The translations under genes were made by a program, and so were the position numbers. A stretch of DNA of 64,000 bases from positions 58,994,933 to 59,058,932 of the forward strand of contig CM043965.1 of assembly GCA_014529385.2 (NCBI GenBank), read 5' to 3'. Shown piece by piece: positions 1-11,270 of this stretch (its first letter is position 1; each line of letters starts with the position of its first letter). The DNA is from Adiantum capillus-veneris. Lineage: Eukaryota; Streptophyta; Polypodiopsida; Polypodiales; Pteridaceae. Under the pieces are notes generated by a model. It saw only the letters and a program-made list of their open reading frames with translations. It did not search any database and was not told where the DNA came from.

Positions 1-4
1 ATGA

Positions 5-1335
5 ATAGGATTAAGGTCCAGTAGGCAGAAGAGGCTGAAACCTGATCCAGAGCTTGTGCCAGGATTTCAACCCTTGCAGGCTCAGTTGCTTAATGTATCT
101 GCCAAAAGAACTGTTGACTTTTGTCAGGACATATCTGAAGAAAAGTCAATTGGTGAAGATCAATCAGAGAGGTCACCAGGGCAAGAGGATCCCTCACCCT
201 ACAAGGCTGTGGTGCCCTCTACAATACTTCTGAAGAAAAATACAAGAAAGAGGAATATAGACTTCTCAGATGATACAGATGTGCTAGAAGGAAGTCCCTG
301 TGCAACTAAATGTAAAGACAAAGAGGATGTGTCTTCTCTAGAAGACCCAGCTGCAACTGCTGAGAGGCTGTTTGATTTTGCAGCATCTTGTGGTGCTGGG
401 GACAAGTTTAATCTAGTTCATTCTATGTTTAATCCAAAGTTTGACATTGAAGACCTGTTAGCTCAGCACAGTAATTTCTTGCAGTCCTACAGAGATAATT
501 TTGAAGTGATGGTGCAGGTAGGAAGGGTTGTTCTGCCTACTATGACTCTTGTGCATTTAAATGACTGTGGTGGAAAGGGACAGGGACTGAAGAAGTATAG
601 GGAATTACCACCTTCTTGCCGACATTCAGCCTGCCCTTTGCATCAAAAAGAATGCAAACTCATTCAGGAAGCCTTTTGCTTTATGATTTACCTGAACAGC
701 CTGTTTGGATTCCTCATGCAGAATCCTGAGGAGGTGTTAGAGGAGCAGGATGCAGCACCAGATGAAGAATGCGAGGAGACAACTCATATGCAAGAAGTCG
801 AGGAGGTTGAAGACATAGTTGACCTTGAGGTTGAGGCAATTGAAGTACAAAGAAGTAAGATGCTCTCTGTGAAAACCACAGAAATCAAACTTCCATTGGA
901 TGTCAGTAACTTCACTGAGAAGCATGCTCAGATGATGTTGCCTGCTGTGCCTGACTTCAGGATTGGAGACAGGACCTATATCTTCTTACATGATGTGCAA
1001 AGTGTCTTTTATTTAAGGGAGGATTTCTCCCTGGCTATTATTTCCAGAGTCCAAGAGGAGAGGAGTGGATTTGTTTCAGAGGATAGTAGTGATGATGAGG
1101 CAATGGAAACATCCAGCAATCCAATGGAATGCCTTCGAAGATGCTTTGAGAAAGCTGAAAAATACAAGGAGACACTACCTGATGAAGCCACCTTCCAAGC
1201 AATAAGACAAAGCCTAAGACCATCAACAAGTAACAAAGAAGTGGAGGATTGGTTTAACCATTCAGGTCAGGGGTCAACTACATCTGTAGACCTGTGGCAA
1301 GAAAACCTCTTTCTGCAGGATGAGAGCTTCATGGT

Positions 1336-1372
<37 letters not shown>

Positions 1373-1827
1373 TGTCACTTCTGACATGGTATGTGCAGTC
1401 TTGGATTGCTGACAAGGATGACTTCCTTCGGCGCCGGACAAGAGAGTATCGAGGAAGGGATGCGGCCCTAGCACAGTACCTTTCAAAGCTTTGCGAGTCG
1501 CCGATAGTAGTTTTTCACAATTCCATGTCACAAGAGGGTTCAATAGCAACTTACACATTCAAGACACTATCACGCTTCTTGGGTGGACCGGTGCTGCCCA
1601 AAAGTGCAGATAAAGTCATTCTTGTGGACAAAGTGTTTGCTAGAGATTGTTTTGGTTACTGCCCAGGCTATACAGGTGGTCGGGCAGCGTATTACTACAC
1701 CTACACAACAATGGCACTAGCTCTTGGTAGACAAAACCCAGATGAACTTTTAGAGTATGGCAAACATCTCATGATTCGTTACAAGGGTGACGTGCCAAAA
1801 AACAAAATTGAACCTTCAAAATCTTGA
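5..1827 (+). CDS. Two-exon gene of unknown function, 5' end outside window
   Basis: I do not recognise this protein. Exon 1 is open from base 5 (frame of 56) to 1333, so the gene probably begins upstream of the window; a GTG at 56 is not a convincing start. At 1334 a GT donor follows an ATG codon, and an AG acceptor ends at 1398. Both sides are phase 0, so the 65-bp intron joins to exon 2 (1399-1827, stop TGA). Without this intron the frame runs into a CT repeat and stops at 1384. The visible product is about 585 residues. It has an acidic stretch around residues 240-280 (Glu/Asp/Val-rich), a Cys/His cluster near residue 190 (CRHSACPLHQKEC) that might bind metal, and a basic start of exon 2 (FLRRRTREYRGR). 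The 3' ends of this gene and the minus-strand transposase-like gene face each other about 240 bp apart. Splicing is inferred from phase and consensus only. Confidence 0.6.
1334..1398 (+). other. 65-bp phase-0 intron containing a (CT)16 microsatellite
   Basis: The donor is ATG|GTAACT and the acceptor is TGTGCAG|TCTTGG. The CT run (1338-1369) fills half the intron and lies where the polypyrimidine tract would be. Removing it joins two long open frames in phase 0. Confidence 0.6.
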
Positions 1828-2064
1828 TACACTTCAAGTAGCAATTGTATAAGATCATGTATTACATAAATTTTGTACAATGTCATCCACTCAGAGTATC
1901 TTTCTCCACTTGTGATTCACATACACCATTGTCTCTCTCCACCTTCGTTGACTTTCACGAGCTCCGGAGTTGTTGTATGCCATTGATCTTTTAACTTTTT
2001 GTTGTTGTAAATGTCTGATGGCTTGTGCTGTTGCTGAATTTGCCAAGAGTTCTTTTGCCTGCAT

Positions 2065-4741
2065 TCAATGAATGATTCTACGATAGAACCATTCAAATAT
2101 TTCTCTCAAACTGTTAGCCTTGATTCGAGAGCCACCATGTCGTGTGTGCCTGAAATAAGCATTTCTCGCCATGTAATGAGACTTTTCCATCCCTTGGGTA
2201 TTCCATATTGCCGGGTTCCCATACTTCTGTATAAAATATGGCAAATGATTGAAGATGATGTGCTGGATATGAAAACAGATTAGTTAGAATGTTTTACAGT
2301 CACATATTTGCACATAAGAGAGAAAGAAATACATGATAATACCATGTAGTGAGTAATCTGGGTGTCTGTCCATGCTGTCTTGAATGATTTTTTCAGAAGG
2401 TTGAGATTTTCCTTGAACTTGTTCATATCACCTTGTGACCAGTCATCTTTGTCGCACATCAAAAATAGGACGTCTATTGACCGCCAAACCTCAGCCTTCG
2501 CGTTACGAGTAGTTGGTTCGTGGTCTTTGACTGCAATATGTAGCTTTTTCCAGCTCTGATACTCTACCTTGCTAACATAAGATGTGTTATATATTTTTCC
2601 ATGTTTTGTTAGCTTTGGATATCTTGTACCTTGGGGCTTAGATAAAAACCTCCATGCCTTCACCCCGCCGATGGATGGTTTGCATGGGACATCCTTCTCA
2701 GCAGTTGATCTCTTTTCATCCCGCTGGATTTTCACATTGCCACCATGAAGCCCCATATCTGACAGTACCATTTCTAAGCACTGCAGGGCTACTTGTTGTT
2801 CTGTGGAGTTCTTAATGTTCCAAGCAAACCCGATGTATAAGTAGACCAATTTCTCCACAATTCTACAAAGGGCATGCATTGTACAAATGTGGATATTCAC
2901 AAGTGGTATTTTCAAAACCGGTCGAAAAGCAGGATCCTCAATGTGACGTGTTGGAGCTTTTCTCCACCACTTTGGGTCCATGACCTTTGCAGGCTCCATG
3001 CAGAACAAACACGGTGACTTTTCCATTGCACCCATTCCACAATTATACATGCACTTTAATGTTTTGAGGTCACCTGCAAGATGCCACTGAACTTGAAAGT
3101 CTCCCCTTCCATCTAGAAGTAGTACCTCTCCCTGGTTAGTCTGTCGATCAATCACCTCCGGAATATTAGTTCGATGGAACACCCAATATAGAATCTCATG
3201 ATCTTCTTTCTTTACCTGCAACACAAAATAAATGAGACTTAAGTAGATGTGAACATTTGAGCTTACCTGAAAATCTCGCTTACCTCAAACGTACCAAGCC
3301 ACCATATGTTAGATTCTGATTGAACACTAAAATATAAAGGATCATCACTGGGACACTTTGAGAGGGCTCTATTCATTAAAGTAATAGTAACATGCTCTAG
3401 CTTTTTCTCTTTAACAAGCTCACACTCATCCAGTTTTAACACAAAATGTAATACCCCACGTGACTCTTCAAATGTGATGTTGTAAAACTCCACCATTCTC
3501 TTCTGTAATATCCGCAGGTCCATAAAAATATTGTTGAACTCATCATATGCCATGTTTGCTCCATGGCCACTGTAAGTTTCTTTAATATGAAAGGGCTGTC
3601 CAAGATAGTCTCCCTGTGCCTCGTTAAGCTGAAGCCTCTCTTTCCAAACACTTGAGGCTGATGGTAGAAGTTTGGATTTTATACCCTTCCTAACAAAGAT
3701 GGATGAGACAGACTTTTGGATAGCCGAATATCCTCTTTTGCTTACACCAAGTGAATCAAGTGTGCCTTGTATCTCTTTTGCAGGCACTGAGTTCTCTGAA
3801 ATAAAGCGGTCCACTACATTTCGTTGTAGGACCTTAAACTTCTTGTCATGTACTATATCTGCTACCAGGGTTCTACTTATAAGTGGCTTCAACTTCTTTC
3901 CTATATTGGCTTTGGGGTCAATGTTTTCCTTGTCAGGATAGATTGAATCTCTACATGAAGACAATGCATAAGTAAATAACAGAAAATTTGCTTCACTAAC
4001 ACTATTTAGGCACATGAAAACAATGCATAACAAGAAAAAACAAAAAGATTACTTAACTAAGACAATGTAGCCAACCAAGAAGCATCACCTTAATGCTCGG
4101 ATTCTTTTCTTGAGACCTCCTGATGCAACCTGCAATGTTTCAAGATTGCGCAATTTCTTCTTTCGGATACGACCACCCAAGATGGTGTCCTTCATTTGAC
4201 AACTTCGCACCTTTCCTTTCAGTTCTTGTACCTCTGTTTTATGTTGCAAAATGGTAACCTGATCTGTAGAATGTAAATGTGAAAGGCGAACAATCTCACA
4301 TTGTTGAGCTTGGAGAATGCTCTTGTAAGTTTCAGCTTCTCTTGTAAGTGATTTACAATAACCCAGAAGGCCCTTTTCTCCATCACCAGCAAAGGTCAAT
4401 AAGCTTGTAGGATTGAAAAACGGTGGAGACGCATTAGTCATTGGATTCTTAGGGTAGAGAGAGCCTCTCGTCCAGATATCTATGTGTTTAGCTCCTTGAG
4501 CTCTGAGCGTGTCTATGGAAGCGGGAGGTATATGTGTGTTTGTTTTACTGCGCTTAATCAATGGTTGGTACTCATTGTCCAAATCAATGTGAAGGTGATA
4601 TTTGGCTCGTTTCTGGGTAACATTTGTGCCATTTGAGGAGTGCGCCATTAGCCAAATGTGCAGGTTTAATGGAAAGTGAATAATGGCTGCGCCTTCGTCC
4701 CTCCATGTTAGCCTCATTCCCTCCATATTGACGAGGTTCAT
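2065..4741 (-). CDS. Intact four-exon transposase-like gene (RNase H/DDE-like, inferred)
   Basis: The exons on the minus strand are 4741-4089, 3950-3284, 3215-2343 and 2262-2065. All three introns are GT-AG, with phases 2, 0 and 0, giving about 796 codons without a break. The ATG at 4741 directly follows an in-frame TGA. The N-terminal part carries nuclear-type basic patches and a coiled-coil-like Gln/Leu/Glu segment. Exon 2 has a beta-strand-like FVLKLDECEL. Exon 3 has WHLAGDLKTLKCMYNCG followed by SPCLFCMEP (a CxxC) and a His/Cys-rich helix (NIHICTMHALCRIVEKL). Exon 4 has IFNHLPYFIQKYGN and WNTQGMEKSHYMARNAYFR. I know similar D..., GD.K..., PC..C and QG.EK.H patterns from uncharacterised proteins of cnidarians and mycorrhizal fungi, recalled by pattern and not searched. 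Assigning the Asp, Asp and Glu as catalytic is inference. An unrelated host gene cannot be excluded. Confidence 0.7.
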
Positions 4742-4978
4742 TCAATGCAACTGAAAAGAGGATTATCCCTCAATCACTACGAACGAATGTTCAGAAGAGT
4801 AAGGAATCTACTTAAAGTACACTTTTTGAACTTTTACTATGAAAGACCCAGCTCTTTTATTTGCCATTTTTTCTAGAGAGAGAGTGCAAAAAATACATTT
4901 TCTTAGAAGGCCCTCCAAATGACCTCCGATATTTCCTAATGGCATGGTGTAGCTAGAACTGCTCTCAATCAAAAAATA

Positions 4979-4990
4979 TCTTATATAAGA
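4979..4990 (-). promoter_or_regulatory. Possible TATA box of the transposase-like gene
   Basis: A palindromic TCTTATATAAGA lies about 240 bp upstream of the ATG at 4741 on the minus strand. The position suits a TATA element with a 5' leader, but there is no other support. Confidence 0.3.
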
Positions 4991-5223
4991 AACCATCACC
5001 GTTGTCGATCGAAAGCAGTTCTAGAGATTTAGAAGATTGTTGAGACAAACAGAGCTTGAGATTGCCAGAGTTTGAGGAGGATTTTGGGACAACCAGAGCT
5101 TGAGGTAAAATTTTCAACTTGTATTGCTCTTTTCTAACTTGTTTTTGTGTGTTGTGCTAGACTCATGTGGTGCAGATGTTTTACTCTCACCACAGGGTTG
5201 GCTTGCAGGTTAAAGGCGGCGTG

Positions 5224-5945
5224 TAGCCATCCGGCTCACTCCAGAAGTGTGCAGAAATTAGTCACTTTTCTCGTGCTGTGCAACCACTTGGCTCACTGCA
5301 AAGAAGGGTTTTAGGACAGACTTAGATTCTCACTTGTGTGGTGCAGTTGTCTATCTCTCACCACAGGGCTAAGTTTAGGGTTCAATGGTCGACTCATGGT
5401 GTGCAATAGGCATGTGGCTACACCTCTCACTCTTGAGTGGCCTATAGGTTGATCAACTTTAGATCAACTCAAATTATCATTTGTTTCATGTACACACAAG
5501 AGTTTCTATTCGTCAAACAGAGAGTGGAGATATGCATAGTTTATTGCCTCTTCATCTTTGTGTGACGCATTGGTTACTCTTGTGTTTTGAACTCCAAAGA
5601 CACGTTAGCCATCCGGCTCACTCTAGAAGTGTGTAGAAATTAGTCACTTTTCTTGTGCTGTGCAACCACTTGGCTCACTGCAAAGAAGGGTTTTAGGACA
5701 GACTTGGATTCTCACTTGTGTCGTGCAGTTGTCTATCTCTCACCACAGGGCTAAGTTTAGGGTTCAATGATCGACTCGTGGTGTGCAGTAGGCATGATGC
5801 TACACCTATCACTCTTGAGTGGCAATAGGTTTCTCACTATTCGTCAAAACGGAGAGTGGAGAGATGCATAGTTTATTGCCTTTTCATCATTGTGTGACGC
5901 ACTGGTTACTCTTGTGTTTTGAACTCCAAAGACACGTCATTGTTC
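5224..5945. repeat. Two-copy tandem repeat, period about 382 bp
   Basis: The phrase CCATCCGGCTCACT begins at 5227 and again at 5609. The following ~330 bases repeat in the same order (GTGCTGTGCAACCACTTGG, TCTCACCACAGGGCTAAG, TCGACTC.TGGTGTGCA, GGAGAGATGCATAG-like ends) with scattered substitutions and a shortened end in copy 2. No coding potential was seen. The flanking 4742-5223 and 5946-6740 also hold no gene that I can support. Confidence 0.8.
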
Positions 5946-6139
5946 ATCACTAGATGACTTGGTGTTGAGCTGGATGTAAATACATATGATATTTGGCCTG
6001 CATCTGATATTGTTAAGTTGTCCATTGATGTTTGTGTTGTGAGTTCCACACCCTTCATCAGGGATTGGTTTAAGTCACATCATTGTTCTTACTACATAGA
6101 AATATGAGAGATACGTTTGTCTACCTAAAAGTGAAGAGA

Positions 6140-6142
<3 letters not shown>

Positions 6143-6192
<50 letters not shown>
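6143..6192. repeat. (AT)25 microsatellite
   Basis: An uninterrupted 50-bp AT run in non-coding DNA between the tandem duplication and the kinase relic. Confidence 0.97.
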
Positions 6193-6195
<3 letters not shown>

Positions 6196-6742
6196 CTCTT
6201 CATCTTAGCATGACACGCCTTGTATTTTTTGATATGTAGATACACCACTTATTAGTAGATTAATTGGTGTTGTCTTGGATGTAAATGGTACGATGTTTGA
6301 CCACAATATGAGATTTTTAAATTATCCGCCGCTGATGGTTGTGTTGTGCATTTCACACACTTCATCAAGGATTAATTTTATTAAACTATCAATCAACATT
6401 ACAACAATATCCAAGACTTGTGTTGACTGTACCTCACACCAGCGAGGTTGTTCATATTCACGCTCCGATCGTTTACGTGTATTATGTAGCACACATAATA
6501 GGGTCCATTTCTTGTGATGAGTGTACCTCACACTCCTGGCCTATTCACCTCTCTCCATTTCTCCCTTTGTGTATTCTCCTCTCTATTGTACAATGTATGT
6601 ATTGCAATCATAATATATCACCGTTTGCTACTATGAATTAAGTCAAACTGTGTATTAAATTTGGATTAACAAACATGACACAAATTGATAGTTTTTCTTC
6701 TTCTCTGAGAACATTTATGTTATAAAATTATATCTTGCAGAT

Positions 6743-9070
6743 ATGGCAGATATTAAGATGGAAAAACATCACCAAAAATCTGTCTTTGAAGTGATAATAT
6801 GTCACTTTCATCACATGTCCGAGCTTGAGCTTTGTCGTTGCCTAAATCCCTCGGCTCCGGAACAGTATTACCAATTCATAGAGGCTTTATTAAAGTGTGT
6901 CTTTGAGCAGCTTCAGCACACATTTATATCCCATAATGCATTTGACATATCTTTAATGACATCAGGTTCATTACTGAACATGGTCAAGTAGTCTATTGGA
7001 CAAATTGCAAAAAAAATTTCACGATCTAAAAACCCTAAAATAATTACTTTTCCATGGGTAGCTACTTGTATACAACTTGTGCAACAATTGTATACTAAGT
7101 TCAAGATCAAGGGAAAGCTGGAAAGAGTAGCAAAGCACACAAGAGTGTAAGTCAGATCTTCTGATGCTACTGCAAAACCAGAGACTATGGTTAGAGTAGA
7201 GACTCTAACTAGTGCCACTCTTGCACTCGATCAATCTCAGCTCCCCCCTGTGGTATATCTTTTGCCAGAAACTGCAGTCTTCAATATACAGGCTCCGCAG
7301 CTAGGAGAAGGGGGATGGGCAAATGTGAAACGTGTAGATGTCACACACCCTACCTTTAAAGATCCAATATATGCAGCAAAAATATTCAAAATCCACTTGC
7401 GTGGACCCATAGTGGATCAGCAAGTCAAGGATGAGGCCACGGATTTGGACATCGCTCATTGCAACATCATTTATCCACTTGCCATGGTCCGCCCTATAGA
7501 GCGTCCAATGCTCATTTCACGTTTTTGGAATGGTGGCCATGTAGAGAAGTGGATAAGAGAGTGCACTGCAGATGGTAGTCAACCTGCCCTTTGCAATTAT
7601 GTAACCACAAAGGGAACAATAGAGTTGTTCCAACATAACATTTTGCAGATAATAAACGCTCTTCTTTAGAACCTTGAACTATCTACATGTGCACGACTAT
7701 CTCCACAATGACCTTCACTCCTGCAACATGATGCTTCACTTTGGACAGAAGGGGTCTATGCAAGCATTGTGGGGGGTCATGCACAAATACTCCCACAACG
7801 GCATGCTTTCCTCCTCTCTGCAACTTACAAATAGAAACTAGAAAGCAGAGTGAGAGAGATTTTCCATGGGCTGCCCCAGAATGCATATCTACTAATCCCC
7901 CTCCCTGGAATAAAGCCATGGATATTTACTCCATGTGCTATACTTGTAAATGACTCTTGAAGTGCATGGAAGTGCCACAAGAGCAAAACAAAAGGGATTT
8001 TTTAGGCAATGTACTTACCCACCTTGAGAATGGCAAGCAAAACAATCCCTTATCTTGACCTAACACCTTTGATCTTTCCCTATGTCTAAACGGTGCCCAT
8101 AGAGTGGGCTATGACATTGTTACGATTTCTGGTCTACTACCAAGTGATGATTGAAGTGCTGAATTATTTATGATCCTCTTTAGTTGCACTTTTAAATTAT
8201 ATAATTGATCAAATTATCTTGTCTCTTTCTAACAACATGGTAATAAATATTATATCTCTTTATTGCTGCAAGATTAAGATATCTTGTTTAACTTTACAAC
8301 AAATATTTCTCATGATGACATGTCTGCTTGATTGACAGATATGGAAGAAGAACTTAACCACACCGAAGCACATGCCATCTACAACTAGGAGAGAGAGCGT
8401 TATGGTCAGGAGAAAGATCCCAAAGCTATTGCACAGATCAAAGAGGATGAGTCCAAGTTGCAAGGCGAACCTCTCAGTCTTAAGGAGTGCAAGAAACTAT
8501 GTCCAAGCCACTTTGTACATCAACATTTATTTTGAATCAGTGGAAATGCCAAGGAATCGGCGCCTGTAAAGCTATTAGATTTGCAGCACAAAGTACTCGC
8601 ACAAGTGTTGCTACAAAGATTCATACGCCGAGAGAGAGTTATGCCAAACAACAATCAAATGGCACTCTACTTTATACAGCAATGTTATGTTCACGACATC
8701 CTTGGGAGATGCGTGGATTGGTCAGACCGCCCCAAGAACTCTGGCATTTGGCATGGTTGAATTGCAGAGAAAGTGGCTGCAAGTCATGCCAATAATCCAA
8801 TGCCTCCACACAAATGTCCCATAGTTCTACTTCTCAAAGAATCAGACACACTCATTGTGTTGGCAAGCCAAGGGCAAGATCTTGCAAATCAAGGAGAGAC
8901 ACCTGATATTTTTCACACAAAATCCTTGAGCTTGAGATAGAGCTATTAGAGACCCAAGCCGAGACCCAAGCCAAGCTGCAACATTATGCATAACTCTACG
9001 GTCCATTTCCAGATCAGGCTGGTTCTTTGTAGCAAGGGCCTCTAGGCCCATCTCTTATGCCTGAAAATGC
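6743..9070 (+). pseudogene. Decayed protein-kinase gene
   Basis: The frame of the ATG at 6743, just after an acceptor-like TTGCAG, runs to 7669 with in-frame stops at 6989 and near 7148. The first ~110 residues are helical and of unknown type. The kinase domain follows: a glycine-rich loop LGEGGWANVKRV near 7300, then YAAKIFK with the expected lysine. After a frameshift near 7670 comes the catalytic loop YLHNDLHSCNMML (HRD reads HND). After another shift comes WAAPECI...WNKAMDIYSM (APE motif and helix F). No clean DFG is seen; the place reads VGGHA. From 8341, after another acceptor-like GACAG, a Lys/Glu-rich segment and further Gln-rich coding remnants continue to about 9070 with more stops. 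Some breaks could be introns, but the number of in-frame stops favours a pseudogene. The subfamily is not recognised. Confidence 0.6.
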
Positions 9071-9284
9071 TGAGTTTGACATAGACAAACTACTCAATGA
9101 GCTGACTCAATCTTTGGTTTGAGCACTTTGCTCACTTTACCCTTGTCTATTTGGGCAAAGGGCTACAATTTTTTGTAATCACAGCTCGTCATTTATCCCC
9201 TCAACTGGCCATTTTTGTATTCTCGATCGGCAAAAATTGTATTGTATTGTATCTAATTGTAATTATGACTCTTATTGCAAAAGT

Positions 9285-9289
<5 letters not shown>

Positions 9290-9348
<59 letters not shown>
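9290..9348. repeat. (GA)n microsatellite
   Basis: A continuous AG run of nearly 60 bp separates the kinase relic from the hAT relic. Confidence 0.95.
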
Positions 9349-9350
<2 letters not shown>

Positions 9351-9410
9351 GAACATGTTGTAGTGTTATAATTTTCACACTCACAGCGAGCAAAACTTAT
9401 AGACCTTACG

Positions 9411-11270
9411 TCATACATCTTCGTGTCCATCAAACACACCAACCATATCATCTATTTCATCCATATTAGAGCATTCTGAAGCCATCTCCCATTCCATATC
9501 ATCGTCATCGTCTACTTTCGCAACTATAGCTTCATGGGTTTGGAAAATACCATATGTTTTTGTGCTACTGTTGTCGCAATGTTCACTGGCTTGTGAATGA
9601 GTCTCATGTTGCAGAAAACATAAACCAAATCAACAACATGTTGAGCATGAAGCCGGTTTTGTTCATTGGTTTGGAAAATACCATATGTTTTTGTGCTACT
9701 GTTGTCGCAATGTTCACTGGCTTGTGAATGAGTCTCATGTTGCAGAAAACATAAACCAAATCAACAACATGTTGAGCATGAAGCCGGTTTTGTTTCTTAA
9801 TATGCATAAAGTCAAAAGCCGACCAGCTCCTCTCATAGCTTCCACTTGATGTTGCAATAGATAGAACCCTGACAACAATGTGTTGCAGCTCCACTTTCTC
9901 CCCACCATACTCCTTCCACCATAGAGGCACACTTGTGTGATGGATCCTGGAACATGCCACTTCTATTAGCATAATCAACTCGCTGATGAAAAGAAGTCTT
10001 CCCATCCTCTTGTCCTAATAGTTGCAAGAACACTGTTTTGAAGTCACTCATGACTTCTTAATTGGCTGATTTTTGGTGCATTTCAAATTTAGGATCTTAC
10101 ACAAATGCAACACCATGCAACAGCATATGCAATTGCACTCATCGCTTGTTGGCAGCTATCATCATGGAAGCTTTGTCCTTTGCACCAAAACCAGCATGCT
10201 CTCTTACTTTGCACAATGCCTCTGACATATACCAATAGACTCAACCAAAGACAAAAGAGCCTTTGTCAACTATTTGTAAAAGATCTAAAAATGGTTTGGC
10301 CAAGGTGACAATTCTCTCTACATTGCGCCAAAAAACTTGCGAGTTCACAAGCTGTACATATCTTGCAACTGCCTCTTGGTAGCTAGGATACTTGCTGAGC
10401 CATGCATCACAGCATCTATTAGCTATTGTTTCATTCAATGCAGGCTTCACTTCTTGCAAGGTGGAAAGAACATATTATGCGGTTGCAAACCTTGTCGCAC
10501 AGAATATCTGCAAAGTTTTGTTGGGTGATTTTAATAAAAAAAAGCATACAAAAATTGATGCTCTCTAATAAATTTCACCATATGATTAGCATCTAGCAGT
10601 GTTTGCTTTATGACGATCATTTTTCCAATATCTTTTAATAGAAAATCAAGAGTATACGTGACACATGGCACCCAAGTAATTTTTGGGTACTTAACTTGGA
10701 TAGCCCTTCCTGCAGCCTTGTAATTGGATGCATTATCTGTGACAATTGCAGTTACATTCTTTGGTCCACCTGCCTTTGCTATAGCGTGCTCATATATCCT
10801 TGCTAGATAATCAGTGGTCTTCTCTTTTAAAGAGGTGTCAATGGCTTCCACAAACATAGACCCTCTAGGATTGATAAGCATCACATTGATGAGTGGCTTC
10901 TTCTAATAGTTGGTCCATCCATCCAACACTATAGTGCAACCATATGCAGGAACAAAGTCCACCACTGTGCGCTTGAGGATGGCTTCACTACTGTCTTTTA
11001 CTTTATCTAGATACTCTGTGCGCATCTTATTATAATAAGGAAACACAAACCCCTTCTTGACCGTGCTCAAGCATCTTGAAATACGGGGTTGTGCATAGCA
11101 TTGAATGGTATACCTCACACTCTGTTTTGTGATGTTTCCATACCCTAGCCGGGTGTTGCTCTCTTCGGATTGATGCTTTTGTCAGATTAGCATATGCTAT
11201 GACTACCTCCTTACATTTGGCGTTGTTGCTCGAGAGCGGTTGCCTAAGCTAGAGGAGTAGATGATGCTTT
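9411..11270 (-). pseudogene. hAT-superfamily transposase, broken
   Basis: The order on the minus strand is a degraded N-terminal segment from about 11270, then an ORF at 11118-10903 ending IVLDGWTNY (DGW, the usual first acidic position of hAT proteins). Next is 10884-10531 with AIVTDNASNYKAAG and ITWVPCVTYTLDFLLKDIGK, which match the DUF659-type core. Then come 10459-10241 and 10005-9793 with the C-terminal dimerisation region (WWKEYGGEKVELQ, RVLSIATSSGSYERSWS, HIKKQNRLHAQHVVDLVYV). An Asp-rich tail leads to a TGA at 9413-9411. Frames shift between blocks, so the gene is dead. It is related to plant hAT transposases. The terminal inverted repeats were not identified. Confidence 0.85.
9531..9792. 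repeat. 131-bp tandem duplication inside the hAT gene
   Basis: Bases 9531-9661 and 9662-9792 are almost identical, starting TTCAT..GGTTTGGAAAATACC and ending GCCGGTTTTG. Because 131 is not a multiple of three, the copy shifts the reading frame of the hAT C-terminus. Confidence 0.9.

Noticed and set aside
1274-1558. Minus-strand ORF with an Arg-Glu run over the CT repeat
   Set aside because: It is the complement of a microsatellite and the flanking exons; composition is an artefact.
2068-2283. Plus-strand 71-codon ORF
   Set aside because: Antisense to exon 4 of the transposase-like gene, which explains the region better.
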